The notes under the pieces: generated by a model
What the model was told of the DNA's origin: nothing
The model's database searches: none
The model's input: only the letters and a program-made list of their open reading frames with translations
Source of the DNA: Gnetum montanum
Taxonomy: Eukaryota > Streptophyta > Gnetopsida > Gnetales > Gnetaceae
NCBI GenBank assembly: GCA_015680685.1
Contig: MNCI01037704.1
Location: 72,181-136,180 of the forward strand
Length of the DNA stretch: 64,000 bases
Reading direction: 5' to 3'
Position numbers and translations under genes: made by a program
Shown: positions 34,713 through 46,275 of the stretch, piece after piece
How the letters are laid out: every line of letters starts with the position of its first letter
How positions within the stretch are numbered: the first letter of the stretch is position 1

Positions 34713-35230
34713 AGTGTTATATCCCTAATCACTATGACCTTCTACAATGGTTATTTCTTTGCTTAGGGTGCCTCAAAATGGTTAAAATTATTCATTAGAA
34801 GAATTCAATGAGTTAATTTACCTAAGATTATCAATTCATGTGATATCTTTATTGTTTTCTTATACTTATCCTTATACTATCTTTCTTGTGTTAGAAACTT
34901 TTTAGCTTAAATTTCCAATGTTAACACACACACACACACACACACACACAATGACTAAGCTGAATGCTCTAGGATCAATAGGGTATAAGAATTTCAAGAA
35001 TCAAAGATATGGGGGTGAAGTTATGGATTTGAGAAGTTAGTGTGAAAGAGCTCTTAGGAAAAACTACAAAAATGTCTCTTGCTACAAATGAGAGGAATGA
35101 AAAATTTCACTAAATTCTTCATGTATATATGCTATTTTTATATGCACAACATCGTAGGGACTACAACATTGTAGCTACAATGTCACCATATAAAGTTTCA
35201 AATTTTCATTAAATTTTTTAAAAATAAATG
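34713..35230 (-). mobile_element. Probable partial 3' LTR of element B
   Basis: On the minus strand, TACAATGTTGTAG and ACGATGTTGTGC words precede a TATAAAAATA box near 35137. This order resembles the 5' LTR of B, where ATATCGTATCTACAAT and ATGATGTCGTAA precede TATAAATA. A dinucleotide (AC)14 run lies at 34924-34951. Both ends are uncertain; element A appears to be inserted at 34712. Confidence 0.4.
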
Positions 35231-36748
35231 GGTTAATTGGACTATTTGAAAGATGTGAAGCTTGTCCAAAGGGTTATGGGTCATTAATGATGACCTATTT
35301 TCAAGAATCTGGCATTCAAAGTTCATAAAGAAGGAATATTAGGCAACAAAAGTTTATTGAATGGATAGCAGATGGATTAAGAATTCCAAATGTATAGAAA
35401 ATTTATCAATTCATGTGATATGGATTATATGATATGGAAAGTATATGTTGAGCCTTGATTGTCTCGAGAGGCACAAGATGATGCGGAATTGTTGGCCAAG
35501 TATGAAATACAAGAGTTATACAAGTGGGTCCTTCCCAAAGCAGGCTCTAGCCCATAGTACCCTTGTATAACCACACTTAAAAGTATTAGTAAGTACTCAA
35601 AGAGTTGAATGTAAGACATACTTCTCCAACAAAACACACATGTTACTATCACCAGATTGGGAAAATATCACTCTATTATACAAAAACACAAGGCTATGAT
35701 TAAATATACAATGACATGAGATGGACTATAAAAGGGATTGTTGAAATTGGGATGTGAGGCATATTACCATAGGAATAATAAATTCTTGTATGTAATCTAT
35801 GATTAAAGTAATCATTAGTCCTTCTTTCCAAGATTTAAACCAATTCCAAACCACTTTCAAGTAACGTTACATTGCTTCATCCCTGGGATTCATAACCATA
35901 CAACTACCAATGTTGCAAGGAGTATTAGTACTTGGTGTGTTGTTCAAGAAAGGAGTTTATTAATTGCACTTTTTATTTTTGAGATTCTTGAGAAGCTGTC
36001 TACCTTCAGGCATGGATAACATGTCCTTTTAATGGAACACCCAAAAATTTATTTTACATAGATAGTTTCTTTTTAACTATGTTGATCATACCAAAGGACT
36101 ACCTTCAAGCATGGGTAACATGCCTTTCTATTGACATAGTAAGGTAGCACTTATTGTACTCTTACTCTCATTTTTTGTTAGATCTACAAGGATATAATAC
36201 ATCCTTAGCAACAAGATAGAACTCATAGTGGTATTCCAAGAGAATCCACAATTTTTTTAGATGTCATACCTTTGTCATTTCCACTTGGTTCTTCACTTTT
36301 TTGTCCAAGCATAATGATCATAGGTTTATTCTTATTTTTATTATGAGAAGAATATCATTATGGCAATGGTAAGAACCTCTTATTATTGGAATGGATGGAT
36401 GGATATCATGGTCTCATTGTATAGATGATCAATCCCTTGAGATTTGAGAATATAGAGCAATCTTCACCTTATTGGTACTACATCTTACCTTATTTGATAT
36501 ATTTTATTGATGAGTTACAAAAGTATGTATAAGTGAAATGATGACAAAGTATGAAAGATGATAAAAGTTATCAAGAATTGAAAATATAATGAGAATAAAA
36601 AATTGTCAAAGAATTTGAAAATATCAAAGAATTAAGAAATTATTAAGAGATTAGAAAATATAAAAAAATAGGAAGATATATGAAGAAAATAGAAAAAAGT
36701 AATAAGAAAATAAAAAATTTAGTTGGCACCTACATGTCACGGTGGACA
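35231..36748 (-). mobile_element. Post-pol spacer of element B
   Basis: Collinear in parts with 55440-56520 of element C: both share GTGGTTAYACAAGG, CCTACTTTGGG/CCTGCTTTGGG plus AGGACCCACTTG (minus strand; 35521-35547 and 55601-55627), and a CTACCTTCAGGCATGG word (plus strand). It has no coding sequence. The PPT-like motif TAGTCATGGGGGTGTCC, complement of 36744-36760, marks its start on the minus strand. Confidence 0.6.
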
Positions 36749-36760
36749 CCCCCATGACTA
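36744..36760 (-). promoter_or_regulatory. Internal PPT-like motif of element B
   Basis: The minus strand reads TAGTCATGGGGGTGTCC about 200 bases after the end of integrase similarity. It corresponds in place to the motif after coding sequence in the 27237-34181 element. Confidence 0.5.
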
Positions 36761-36949
36761 TGATGAGGATCAGTCAACTAGAAAAATGAATAGGCAGAGA
36801 ACATTTGTAGAGGCTAGGTAGAATCATTAACAACATTGGGATATTCATGGTAAGTTTTAACTTCTTGGATGTTTATTAGAATAAGATTTTTTAGGCTAGA
36901 TAGTCATGAATGTGCATGGCACTAGATGAATAAGTCACCTAGATGAGGT

Positions 36950-37720
36950 ATGGTCCCTTCCAAAGCATTTAAAATTTAGCCTTTTGTTGGACATGATTGG
37001 GATTATAGTATAGGTTCTTATCGCCTAGCTGTATTAATACTTATCATATGTCTGTATCGTGCCTATGCTTGGAGTATTTCTTGTGGATCTCATTGCTTAT
37101 AAGTATTACTGTCCCATTTGCTTCTAATAATTTAAGGTTCATTAGTCATTTCTTCTAAGACAAGATTAGGTTTAGGTCAAGCTGGCTACTAGTAGCTAGA
37201 CTATTAAGCTCTTCCTAGATTAGGAACATGGGTAATTTATCATAAACTAACTCATAGGATGAATATCCAATGGGTAGTTTCCATGTAGTTCTGTAAGCCC
37301 ATAGAGCATCATTTAACTTGATGCTCCAATCCTTTCTTAATCTACTAACTATTCTAGTTAATATTCTAGTAATTTTGTGGTTAGTTACTTCTACTTGATC
37401 ATTAGCTTGGGGATAATATGGTGTGGTCAATTTATTGTTCACCCCAAGCTATTGCATGAGCTTCTTAAAAGTAGAACCAGTGAACTGAGTCTCATTATCT
37501 AAAATAAAGAATATTGGTACTTCAAATTGATTCACCACATGTTTTTGGAAGAATTTGGAAGCTCTTTTGGCTATATAATCTTTAACTATAGTTGCTTCTA
37601 CCCACTTTGTGTAATAATCAATGGTCACTATTATGTAAGCCTTTCCATTCGATATTGGTATGATGGATCCCATGAAGTCAAGTCTCTAGATATCAAATGG
37701 TTCCAATGGCTATATCCATT
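36950..37720 (-). pseudogene. Ty3/gypsy integrase (element B)
   Basis: DDE integrase that would insert element DNA. The minus strand is nearly open from 37673 to 37215. TIDYYTKWVEA holds the first catalytic Asp, PIFFILDNETQF the second (relatives have SDNGTQF) and YYPQANDQVEVTNHKI the catalytic Glu, so all three acidic residues survive. WAYRTTWKLPIGYSSYELVY follows. One in-frame stop falls near 37446 and the C-terminal part decays after 37215. This is the best-preserved pol segment in the window. Confidence 0.92.
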
Positions 37721-37999
37721 ATTATGATCCTTCACTTTTGGTTTTTGTTCCTCCATCTCTTTGGCATATTTCATAATATTTTGTGATGAAATTGTGCACA
37801 TCCCAGAAGAAGATTGGTTAAATTTAGCCTACCATCATCAATTTTAGTGTCATCCTACATCTTGCATAATGGCCTCCACATGGACCTTCATGTCCATCTT
37901 GTAGGATTCTTTGTTGATTATATTCTAGTACACACCATTGTACTAATCCATTTGCACAAATCTTGTAGAGGTTCCTATTTATCTCCATGTATCTCTTAA

Positions 38000-38450
38000 C
38001 CTTATGGAGGAATTATTATTTTTGTTTCGTACCCCACTCAACTAGAATCCCTTATGTGATTAAATAAGTCATGTAATTAGTAGTCAATGACTTTCCTATT
38101 GAGTCAATAGCCATTATTATCTTAGTAAATATGTTTTCATTAAGAAACTTGTCTAACAATGGTTCTTCTTTGTCTTGTGATTCCCATCTTAGCCTCAACA
38201 AGTGATCAACTACTACATACTCTATACCCTTATTGTTGATCATGGTTATGTTGAATTCCTATAGAATAAAAATCCATCTAATCACCTTGGAACTTACCAC
38301 TAGTTTGTTCATTAAGAATTAGATTGCACTATGATCGGTGTGGACATATATTGGATGCATAAGCATATAGTGTTTGAATTTTTTGAGCACATACACCACT
38401 ATCCTAAGATCCTTTTTTGTGATGGTGTAAATGAGTTGTGTTCCAATGAT
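38000..38450 (-). pseudogene. RNase H region of element B
   Basis: The minus strand gives a degraded YVLKKFKHYMLMHPIYVHTD segment (about 38400-38340), then the tail DKGIEYVVVDHLLRL-like part at 38243-38180, which in relatives joins RNase H to integrase. Stops and frame changes are frequent. It would degrade the RNA strand during reverse transcription. Confidence 0.75.
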
Positions 38451-38599
38451 GCTTCTGTTGGTACAATGTACATAGTATGGCATTTTCTGATCATCCAACT
38501 ATGTTAGCATTGCATCCAATGCCTAATTTGAGGTATCAATCATGATACGAAAAGTCTTAGATCAATATGGAGCTTATAGGATTGGTGTTTCAATGACCT

Positions 38600-39500
38600 T
38601 CTATTTTAAGGTCTCAAACTTCTTTTCACATGATTTAGTCCACTAGAATGGTACATCCTTCTTTGTTAGCTCTACCAATAGTTTTGTAATTTTTGAGAAA
38701 TTTTCTATAAATTTCTTGTAGTACCCTATGTGGTCTAAAAATGATTGAACCTCTTTAATGGTTTTTGGCCTTTGGATGATGTTATGTATGACTCTGATAT
38801 TTTTAAGATCTACCTCTATCCCTTTTTGTAAAATTTTTTGTCCTAGCATGATTCCATTTAGGACCATTAGATAGCTCTTCTATCAATTGAACTTTAGGTT
38901 TGTTTCTATACATCTTTTTAATACCTAATCTAGATAGTCTAGTGCCTATTTGAAATCCAACCCATATGTTAAAAAATTCATTCATAAATAGTTCACCACT
39001 GCCTTTTTTTTTGGATGATCCTAAGTACTATTCTATGAAAGGTAGCATGCTCATTGCAAAGACCAAAAGGAATTTGCGTATAAGTGAATGTTCCCCATAG
39101 ATGCATGAACGTTGTCTTTTCTTGATCCTTAGGTGCAATGAAAATCTAGTTATATCTTCTATACTCATTCAGAAAACTATAACACTTATGCCCTTCATTA
39201 GTATCCAGGACTTGATCAACAAATGACAAAGGAAAATGATCCTTGAACATTGCAAAGTTCAACAATTAGAAGTTAATACATACTCTCCACTTGTCCTACT
39301 TTCTTGGAAGAATTACCAAAGGACTGACCCATTCACTATCTACAATGGAATAAATGAATCCTACCCTTAGTAACTTTTCCAAATCCCATGTGACTACTTC
39401 TTTGAGCTTTAGATTCAACCTTTGCTGTGATTGGAACCATGGTTCTACCACTAGATCGGTCTATATTCAATGTTAATATATTTGAGGATCAATGCCAGTT
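38600..39500 (-). pseudogene. Reverse transcriptase of element B (catalytic box lost)
   Basis: RT core is readable on the minus strand: SEWVSPLVILPRK (about 39340), SFLNEYRRYN (about 39170, for SFLDGYSGYN), FGLCNEHATF (about 39060), then ELFMNEFFNIWVG at 38995-38955, where the FMDD catalytic pair has become Asn-Glu. FSKITKLLVELTKKDVPF follows at 38700-38643. With the two catalytic Asp replaced and many stops it cannot act. Confidence 0.88.
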
Positions 39501-40400
39501 ATCTCATCATAAGACCAAGGAAATGTTGTTGGCCACTTATTAACCACTTCCAATTTTTTCTTCTTTTATTCCTTATCCAAGTTGGTGTTAATGATGATCG
39601 GTCTCTTATTGTTTAAGAAAACATATTATAGTGGTGTTGTTAGGGCCTTTAATTCTAATGGTTCTAGTTCAACTTTGTCTAGAATCTTGTGTTTTCCCCA
39701 TTTAATCTCTTCTCCTTAACATGAGTGTGGATAGGGGTGCCTTCTCCTTAATTACTCTAACATGTTTGTTTCTTCTATGTACGCACTTATAATCTAGTTT
39801 TTTGGTTTCATGTATACGTTTGATCTAATTTCTCCATCCATAATTAGCCATTGGGTGCCTTCTTGCTAAGTGGCTATTGCATACAGACATCTCTGTGCAC
39901 ACATCTCTTCTACACATCTTTTGCATGTTGTATTGTTTTCCTATTTAATTACCCATATTTTCTACATGCAACTACACCCATTATCATTGTATGTGATACA
40001 TGGAACTCTACACCTTTAAATGATTCCAGCTTCATCCTCCTTGGAAATTTCCAAGGACAAGTCTCTAATACCAAGCCTATCATCTATAGTGCTAAGCTAA
40101 TATCTTCCCATAATAATAGGGAACTCTCCCTTGTTTTTACCTACATGAATGACTAGAAAATTGGCAAGATAGGACTAGCCACTAATTATAGTGATCACAT
40201 CATCCACTTGTCCTACTGATACTGTGATGAATTGGTCTGCAAGCTCTAATTAAATATTAATTTTCTTTAATTGTGAAAGATTCCAAGCCTTACACATATA
40301 TTTTGATATTAGATTCACACCTAACCTAGAATCAAGTAAAGCCTTGCATAGTATATGACCTGTGATTTGAAGGTATACCAAGGAACTTCTTAGGTCTATT
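39500..40400 (-). pseudogene. Aspartic protease and pre-RT linker of element B
   Basis: KALLDSRLGVNLISKYM (about 40345-40295) aligns with ALLDLGSGVNLVS of the better copy. The Asp remains, but the D-L-G loop is altered. MCKAWNLSQLKKINI and a GEFPIIMGR segment (about 40130) follow, then a linker with RPIIINTNLDKE (about 39600). Interrupted by several stops. Confidence 0.8.
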
Positions 40401-40999
40401 CATTTCTAAGAAAGTGCTCCTACATTAATCTAATGTGTGATGGTCTAGGATAGCATGATAGTTATTAAGTTTGCATTGGAAGATGATGGAAGCTTATTAT
40501 TTCCCAGAGGAGTGGATGTGGATGGAGTCAAAGTAGATGTGTTCCCAATCCTTTGAAACTTTTCTAGGCTAGTCTAAAAGAATAGTCATTTCCTAGATTG
40601 TGGTTCATGCATGATTACTTCCTTCTACATATTTACTACCCTAGTTGCATTCTTTTGCTAAGGTTGTGATGGTAATTCTCCCTATATGGTAGGTGGTGGT
40701 ATAGGTGGTAGATGGTTAGAAGGTTGACTCAATGAACCAACTACTTGTTGATGCACATATGAATTACAATCCATCCTTGTAGGTGTTAGTCTATACTATT
40801 CTAGTGGATAGTACTAAGAAGTTTGAATTTCTACATATCCTAGAGATATTAGACATTGCACATAGTTTCCATAAGAATTTGGTTGCTGATATGGGTACTG
40901 CTATCTCAGTGATGAAATTGCCCATGATTGTGGTTGCTATCACTATTGATGATACCACTCCTATGGTTGCAGGTAAGCTCCACTTGGATAGTAGCCTAG

Positions 41000-42230
41000 T
41001 TGGAAGGTATATTAGGAGTTACCTGAAGGGTAAGCTAACCATTTTGGAAATTTCTTTTTGATGAATCTTGGGTTAAGTGCATATGCCCCTATTTCTTGTA
41101 AAGGTACCATTATAGAATAACACCCCTTAAGATGTTCATACTGGCACATAGTACATCCTTTCTCATCATTTGAGCTTGTATCAGGACATTCTACCACTTA
41201 AACAACTTTTCGTTTTTGTCTATATACTCCTTTCTTCTTTTACTCCTTACCCATACTAAAGGATTCTTTAGTTCTTTCTTCTATGATTTCCAAGGTTGTA
41301 GTGAATTTCTAACCCACCAAATCCCACATATTTTCTACCTTAATGGCTATGTTGTTAATAGACTTTTGGATTGGTAGAGTCTCTTTTTGTATTACCTCCT
41401 CTAAGGTTTCTTCTTCTTGCTTATTGCATACTCATACATCTCTTTTCTAGATAGATGAATCACTCTTATACTTATCAGCTGATTCTCTCCTTTTCAACTT
41501 ACCCTCTTCCTTGGCCACTTGGTCAATTAGTCTTTGAATTTAATGGATGGTCATTTTAGATAGTCTACCTTGGGCATGAACCTTAAGGATTTTTCTGGTT
41601 TTATTTCTTAGCCCATCAATGATATGTCTAAGTTGCTTCCTCTAAGAAAATTCATGGCCTAGGAACCTATGTACAAGAGAGTAGTATCTGTCTATTGTCA
41701 CATCAAGGGATTCATGAATCCCTTTCTTCTAGCCTTGGATCTACTTCCTAATGTTGGACATGCAAGAATAGGTTTTTTATTTATCATTTAAAAATTTCAA
41801 GCATGGTACTCTACCTATTGATTTATTGAGGTTCTAACAACCTATACCAACATTTTGCTTGCCTCTTTGATGAGTGTCCAAGGGAATAGCTTAAGTTCTT
41901 AACAGTCACTTTTAATATTCTCTAGGAAGCAAGCATCATGAAATGTTTAAAGGTGATGTTGTGTATCCCTGTTATATCCATCTTCAAACCTAGGAATATT
42001 ATTCATATCAAGTCACTTGATGTGACTATCTCTCATATTCCTAGCTAGGATGTAAACTACTTCCCTTATATGGATCATGTTGCAAGTAGCCAACAAGGGT
42101 TCTTCATGATTATACAATTCGTATGCTCAATTGTAGTGATGTCCCCTTTGATACTCATATCCCTCTCTCTACATGTCTATCCCTATACTTTCATGGTTCA
42201 TGCTCTTCATTTTCTTTATCAAGGTATCTT
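41000..42230 (-). pseudogene. Gag of element B, C-terminal part
   Basis: Continues the gag that starts at 48292, with the copia-type element inserted between. The minus strand reads YNHEEPLLATCNM (about 42115), then NNIPRFEDGYN (about 42000), the capsid region with LGHEF- and RHIIDGLRNKT-like words (about 41680-41600), and the zinc-knuckle-like GCTMCQYEHLKGC at 41120-41155 with all four ligands, followed by GAYALNPRF. Numerous stops. Confidence 0.82.
42226..42230. repeat. Target-site duplication ATCTT (left copy)
   Basis: Directly before the LTR edge TGAGGATC at 42231. Repeated at 47479-47483 directly after the other LTR edge. Confidence 0.9.
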
Positions 42231-43423
42231 TGAGGATCATTGAACTTAGAAAGGGGGATGAATAAGTTTCCCAAATTAAAATTTTCAGCCACAAAGATCA
42301 CAACTAATTTTAACATGGTTCCCCAACTTCGATACTCCACACTTATAGGGTAGATCCATTGTATACCTCTAAGCTTTATTCCTTTTAAAATGTAGTTTGA
42401 AGGGTATGACACCCTATATAGCTCTAAGCTCAACTCTGAAGTGATTTAACAACATGAATCCACTTAACCCTACAAGGTCGCAATAAGCTTAGAATGTAGC
42501 TTCACTCCAAAGTGTCATGGCACTATACCAACACTCAATCCTACAAGATCCAGACAAGCTTAAGGATGATGCCTTCTCACAAGAGGCATATCAACCTCAT
42601 AGGGAACAAAAAAGAAATAAGAATTACAAGGAAAGGATGCAACTAATTTTCTAGTACTTGAAATTCGAGGCATAACACAATTGATTTCTTACAATAGTAC
42701 AAAAGATAATACAATGAGGAACACAAATACAATGGAACAACATGCATAATGATTGCTTGCTGTTAACACTTGCTTGCATTCAAAACTTACACATTCCCCA
42801 AGAGAATGAAGTCTTCTTATAGCCTTAATGTTTCCAAAATCATCTTATAATTTGTGCAACTACTATCTAACAATCACTAGAGACTTCTTCTTCAAGATTA
42901 GGATGTCTTGCTACATTAGACCTACATACTAAATAGAAGTCTTTCTCACAAAGGAGATATCTACTAGGAGATGTTTACATGTAGATGTCTTCTCTAGATA
43001 GTATATGTCTACTATGTTTGCTAGACATCTTCTCTACTTCATTTGTGTCTTAGCCAAGATGTCTCATGCTTCTTATAGACGTCTTCTTAGATATTAAGAT
43101 TTTCTTCCCAAGGATTCCTTTCATTGATATGACTCATCCTTGATCTTGGGAACTTCTTCATTTTGCTATAGGCTTCATCTTTGTCCTTGCTCCCTTTTAA
43201 GTCCTTGTAGACTTTACTTTGACATCTCATTGTAGCTCTCATCTCTTGAGTCTTTAAAATTGTCTGGAAAGTTCTTATGATCTCTACTTTGACATCCCTT
43301 TGTTTATGACATTTCTTGAGCTCTCCTTTTGGTCTCAATGTTCTTGTCCTATAAACATAAAAACCACACAAACATTCTTATTCTACATTTTTCCTAAGGT
43401 TTTAACATACCAGAAGATCCACA
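42231..43423 (-). mobile_element. 3' LTR of the copia-type element
   Basis: In plus coordinates it starts TGAGGATCATTGAAC and ends GATCCACA, giving TG...CA ends. It is collinear with 46276-47478 and with 1-497. Confidence 0.9.
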
Positions 43424-43437
43424 ATCTTCCCCTTTCG
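43424..43437 (-). promoter_or_regulatory. Polypurine tract of the copia-type element
   Basis: The minus strand reads CGAAAGGGGAAGAT directly before the 3' LTR. The copy at the window start has AAAAAAGGGGAAGAG in the same place. Confidence 0.8.
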
Positions 43438-44600
43438 GTGATGTTCAAAACTTAAGAAAATGTGTTAGTAGTTTCCAAAAAGCATTAAGTCTTATATTCT
43501 TAGCTCTACTTATAACATCATTCACTCATATCATAATACAATATTAATCATTTCAAATCAACCTAACTCTCCTATTTTTTGGACATCATCAAAAAGGAGT
43601 GAAGATAGAGTTACAAATGATCATAAGAAATGTGTATGAACTAGAGAAAAAATGAAAGTAAAATAGGTTGAAAAGGAAAAATAAGAAATTAAAAAGTACA
43701 CATTACTGAGCATAGATAGAATAGGACAAATCAATCCAAATAATTGCTTCCCCTTGGTAGTTCATATAAGAATGTTAAAAGTAATGAGCTAGAATCCTTA
43801 TAGTTGAAATTCATAGATGAAAATGTATCATTGACGATCATAAAACTTGTCTTAATGTCATAAATTCATGATCAATACTCAAGTTTTATCCAATTTTCTC
43901 CTCCTTTTGAAATACATTGAAATCCTCAGAAATCATCATAAGCAAATAGACATAGACATCATACATACATGATAATTTCTCTTGAAAAGATCCTTTTCTC
44001 AGATGATTTATGAAGTTCATCAAAGGTACCAAAACATATTCTAAAAGAGATTGAATTTTGTAAACACAAAATTATTCTCACAAGATAGATAATGAAGATT
44101 CAACATGAAGCCTTTAGTTGATGAATTTCATGTGATTTTTTTTAGTCACTAAAAACAAGTATTCTAGCTAAGAATTCAGAAGATGATTTTTCAAAAAAAA
44201 GTATCTTAATAATGTGCTTAATTATTTCAAAGGAAATGAGCTTTAAATCAAATAATAGTTCATCACAAGGTTTTTATACTAAGAAATACATGCAAGGGTT
44301 TTATGCTTTTAAACAACAAGATAAGAAATCAATTAATTCATTACAAGTGCCATACCATAAACTTTCATAAATCCAATTACACCATGAAAAAGAAAATACC
44401 ATAATCAATTAATTAAACAAAGCCCCAAAAATCATTTCTAACAAGTGTTAATCTACAATTAGCATCCAACAAATAAAGTAAGCCCATATCAAAAATAATT
44501 TTGGATTTATAAAATTTAGCAAGGAGATAGAAACTTACCTTGTTTGCAATAGAGAGGAACAAGATTAATGAAATTTGAGATGAAGTCCTCTATCATGAAG
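43438..44600 (-). mobile_element. Non-coding interior of the copia-type element
   Basis: A-rich on the plus strand, with no protein similarity. A splice-donor-like CAAGGTAAGTTT (complement of 44531-44542) sits just downstream of gag on the minus strand and is preserved at 4771-4782 in another fragment of the family. Confidence 0.6.
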
Positions 44601-44649
44601 TACCTCTTTACCTTTTGGTTCTCTTTCATTAGATCTTTTGCATGATGAT

Positions 44650-46216
44650 TCCATTTTTTCATGTTCTTTATGAATGAATCCTTGATCACCTATTGCATCA
44701 TCCATCTCTTTGAGAAAATTTTCAATTCTCGACTTCTTTTTATTTTCAACTACTATCTACAAACAATCCTTACCATAAACATTTTGACAAGAACAAGCAT
44801 TAATCTTATTTTTATCACCATGAGAATAATCAAAATTTTAATTACTACCACCATTTTTACTGATAAGTAAAGTATTCTCCTTATGAATGAGGTTATCAAA
44901 CCTGGTTGTGCTTACCTTTGAGCAAGAATCTTCTTGTGAGACTTTCTCTAAATCTTCATTCTTAGGCTACTCACAAGTCTTTCTTTCTTGAAGGCTTCTA
45001 CAATCCTTAATTAAGGGGGTTAGTTGATGAATCTTAGCTTTTATGATTAAGATCTATCCTTCTAATTTGACGTGAATTATATTAAGGTTTGTATTTAATA
45101 ATTTCTTCACCTTTCTAATAATGCAGAACAAGAATTTCTTCTTGCAATTCACTATACCTTTCATCATACTTACAACTTGGTTCAGTAGCATGTTATGAGT
45201 TTTCATTTATAAGAGTGATGCATATGAGATGAGAATTTTGGTAGAGTTGTCAACTTCTTCTTCACTTTGCTCATCATCATCCCAAATTGTATAACTCCTC
45301 ATCATTTCTATCCTTTCATTATCATCTACTATTATTATTAGGAAATTCAAAGGCCAAATGACCTCTTCCACCACATACCCAACATTCTATTGAGGAAAAA
45401 TATATATTGTACAAATTTTTACTTTCCTCACCTCTTTGTTGATTAAAGCATCAATCCCTTTTTTCCATGTGTCTATACAACCCTCTAGAGAGGAGAGCTA
45501 TCTCCTCCTCACTACTCACATCTTTCTCATTAGGTTCCTTTTTCTTGATGGCTAATTTAAGGGCAACAAGTTTCTTCTCTTAAATGGTTCCTTTTCTTAT
45601 GATATTCATTTCATAAGCAATGAGAGTATTTTTAAGTTCTTCAAATTTCAAAGTTAAAAATCTCTAATTTTTGCCATTGTAGTCACCTTTGGCCTAAATT
45701 ATGGTTGTAGCATCCTAATCATTTTTATAATAACATCACTTTTTAACAAATCTTTACCAATACCTCTGATGGCCACAACAAGGGCATTTGCTCTAGAAAA
45801 TTATTCTTTTATTTTCTCTCCTTCTCTCATCTTGAGCTTATCATACTCACTTTGCAAAAATAACAATTTAGATTGCTTAACTATAGATGTTCCTTCATAA
45901 GTAGCCTCTAAAGTTTGTCAAATTTCTTTGGCCATTTTACATCTTGTTACTCAATTAAACTCTAATTTATTCAAAGCACAATATAAATATTTTTTTCTTT
46001 AGAATCAAACATGAACTTATCTTTTTCTTCTTAACTCCAATTTTTGCAAGGCCTAATGGCTCCTATTCTATTGTTGACAAGCGATGTGTAGCCTACAAAA
46101 ATAGATACCCAAACTTGAAATCCCATAGATTTGAAGAAGCCCTTCATCCTCTCTTTCCAATAGGTGAAGTTGAATCCATCAAACATGGGTGGCTTTGTGT
46201 ACAAGGTTCCCTCCAT
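44650..46216 (-). pseudogene. Ty1/copia gag (UBN2-type), decayed
   Basis: Gag of a copia element. The start is ATG 46216, 45 bases inside the PBS. The N-terminus PPMFDGFNFTYWKERMKGFF is the usual copia gag opening; KFMFDSKEKNIYIVL follows, then YDKLKMREGEKIKE, SRANALVVAIRGIGKDLL and LLKSDVIIKMIRMLQP (about 45850-45700), all typical of this gag domain. A CCHC knuckle lies at about 45347-45390 (CWVCGGRGHLAFEF) with the last Cys replaced by Phe. The C-terminal part is acidic and charged, perhaps coiled-coil. Several stops and frameshifts. No protease follows. Confidence 0.88.
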
Positions 46217-46260
46217 TGTTCACTCTTGAAGATGATGTAGAACTAGTAGTAAGAGTACCA

Positions 46261-46273
46261 GCCTTTGATACCA
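46261..46273 (-). other. Primer-binding site, initiator tRNA-Met type
   Basis: The minus strand reads TGGTATCAAAGGC two bases inside the 5' LTR, close to the TGGTATCAGAGC used by most plant copia elements. Confidence 0.85.
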
Positions 46274-46275
46274 CT

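Noticed and set aside
34924-34951. (AC)n run as a possible functional Z-DNA element
   Set aside because: An ordinary dinucleotide microsatellite; nothing in the context supports a role.
35400-36748. Considered as an LTR because 55440-56520 is a second copy
   Set aside because: Its conserved block also occurs inside the 27237-34181 element between protease and PPT, so it is internal spacer rather than LTR.
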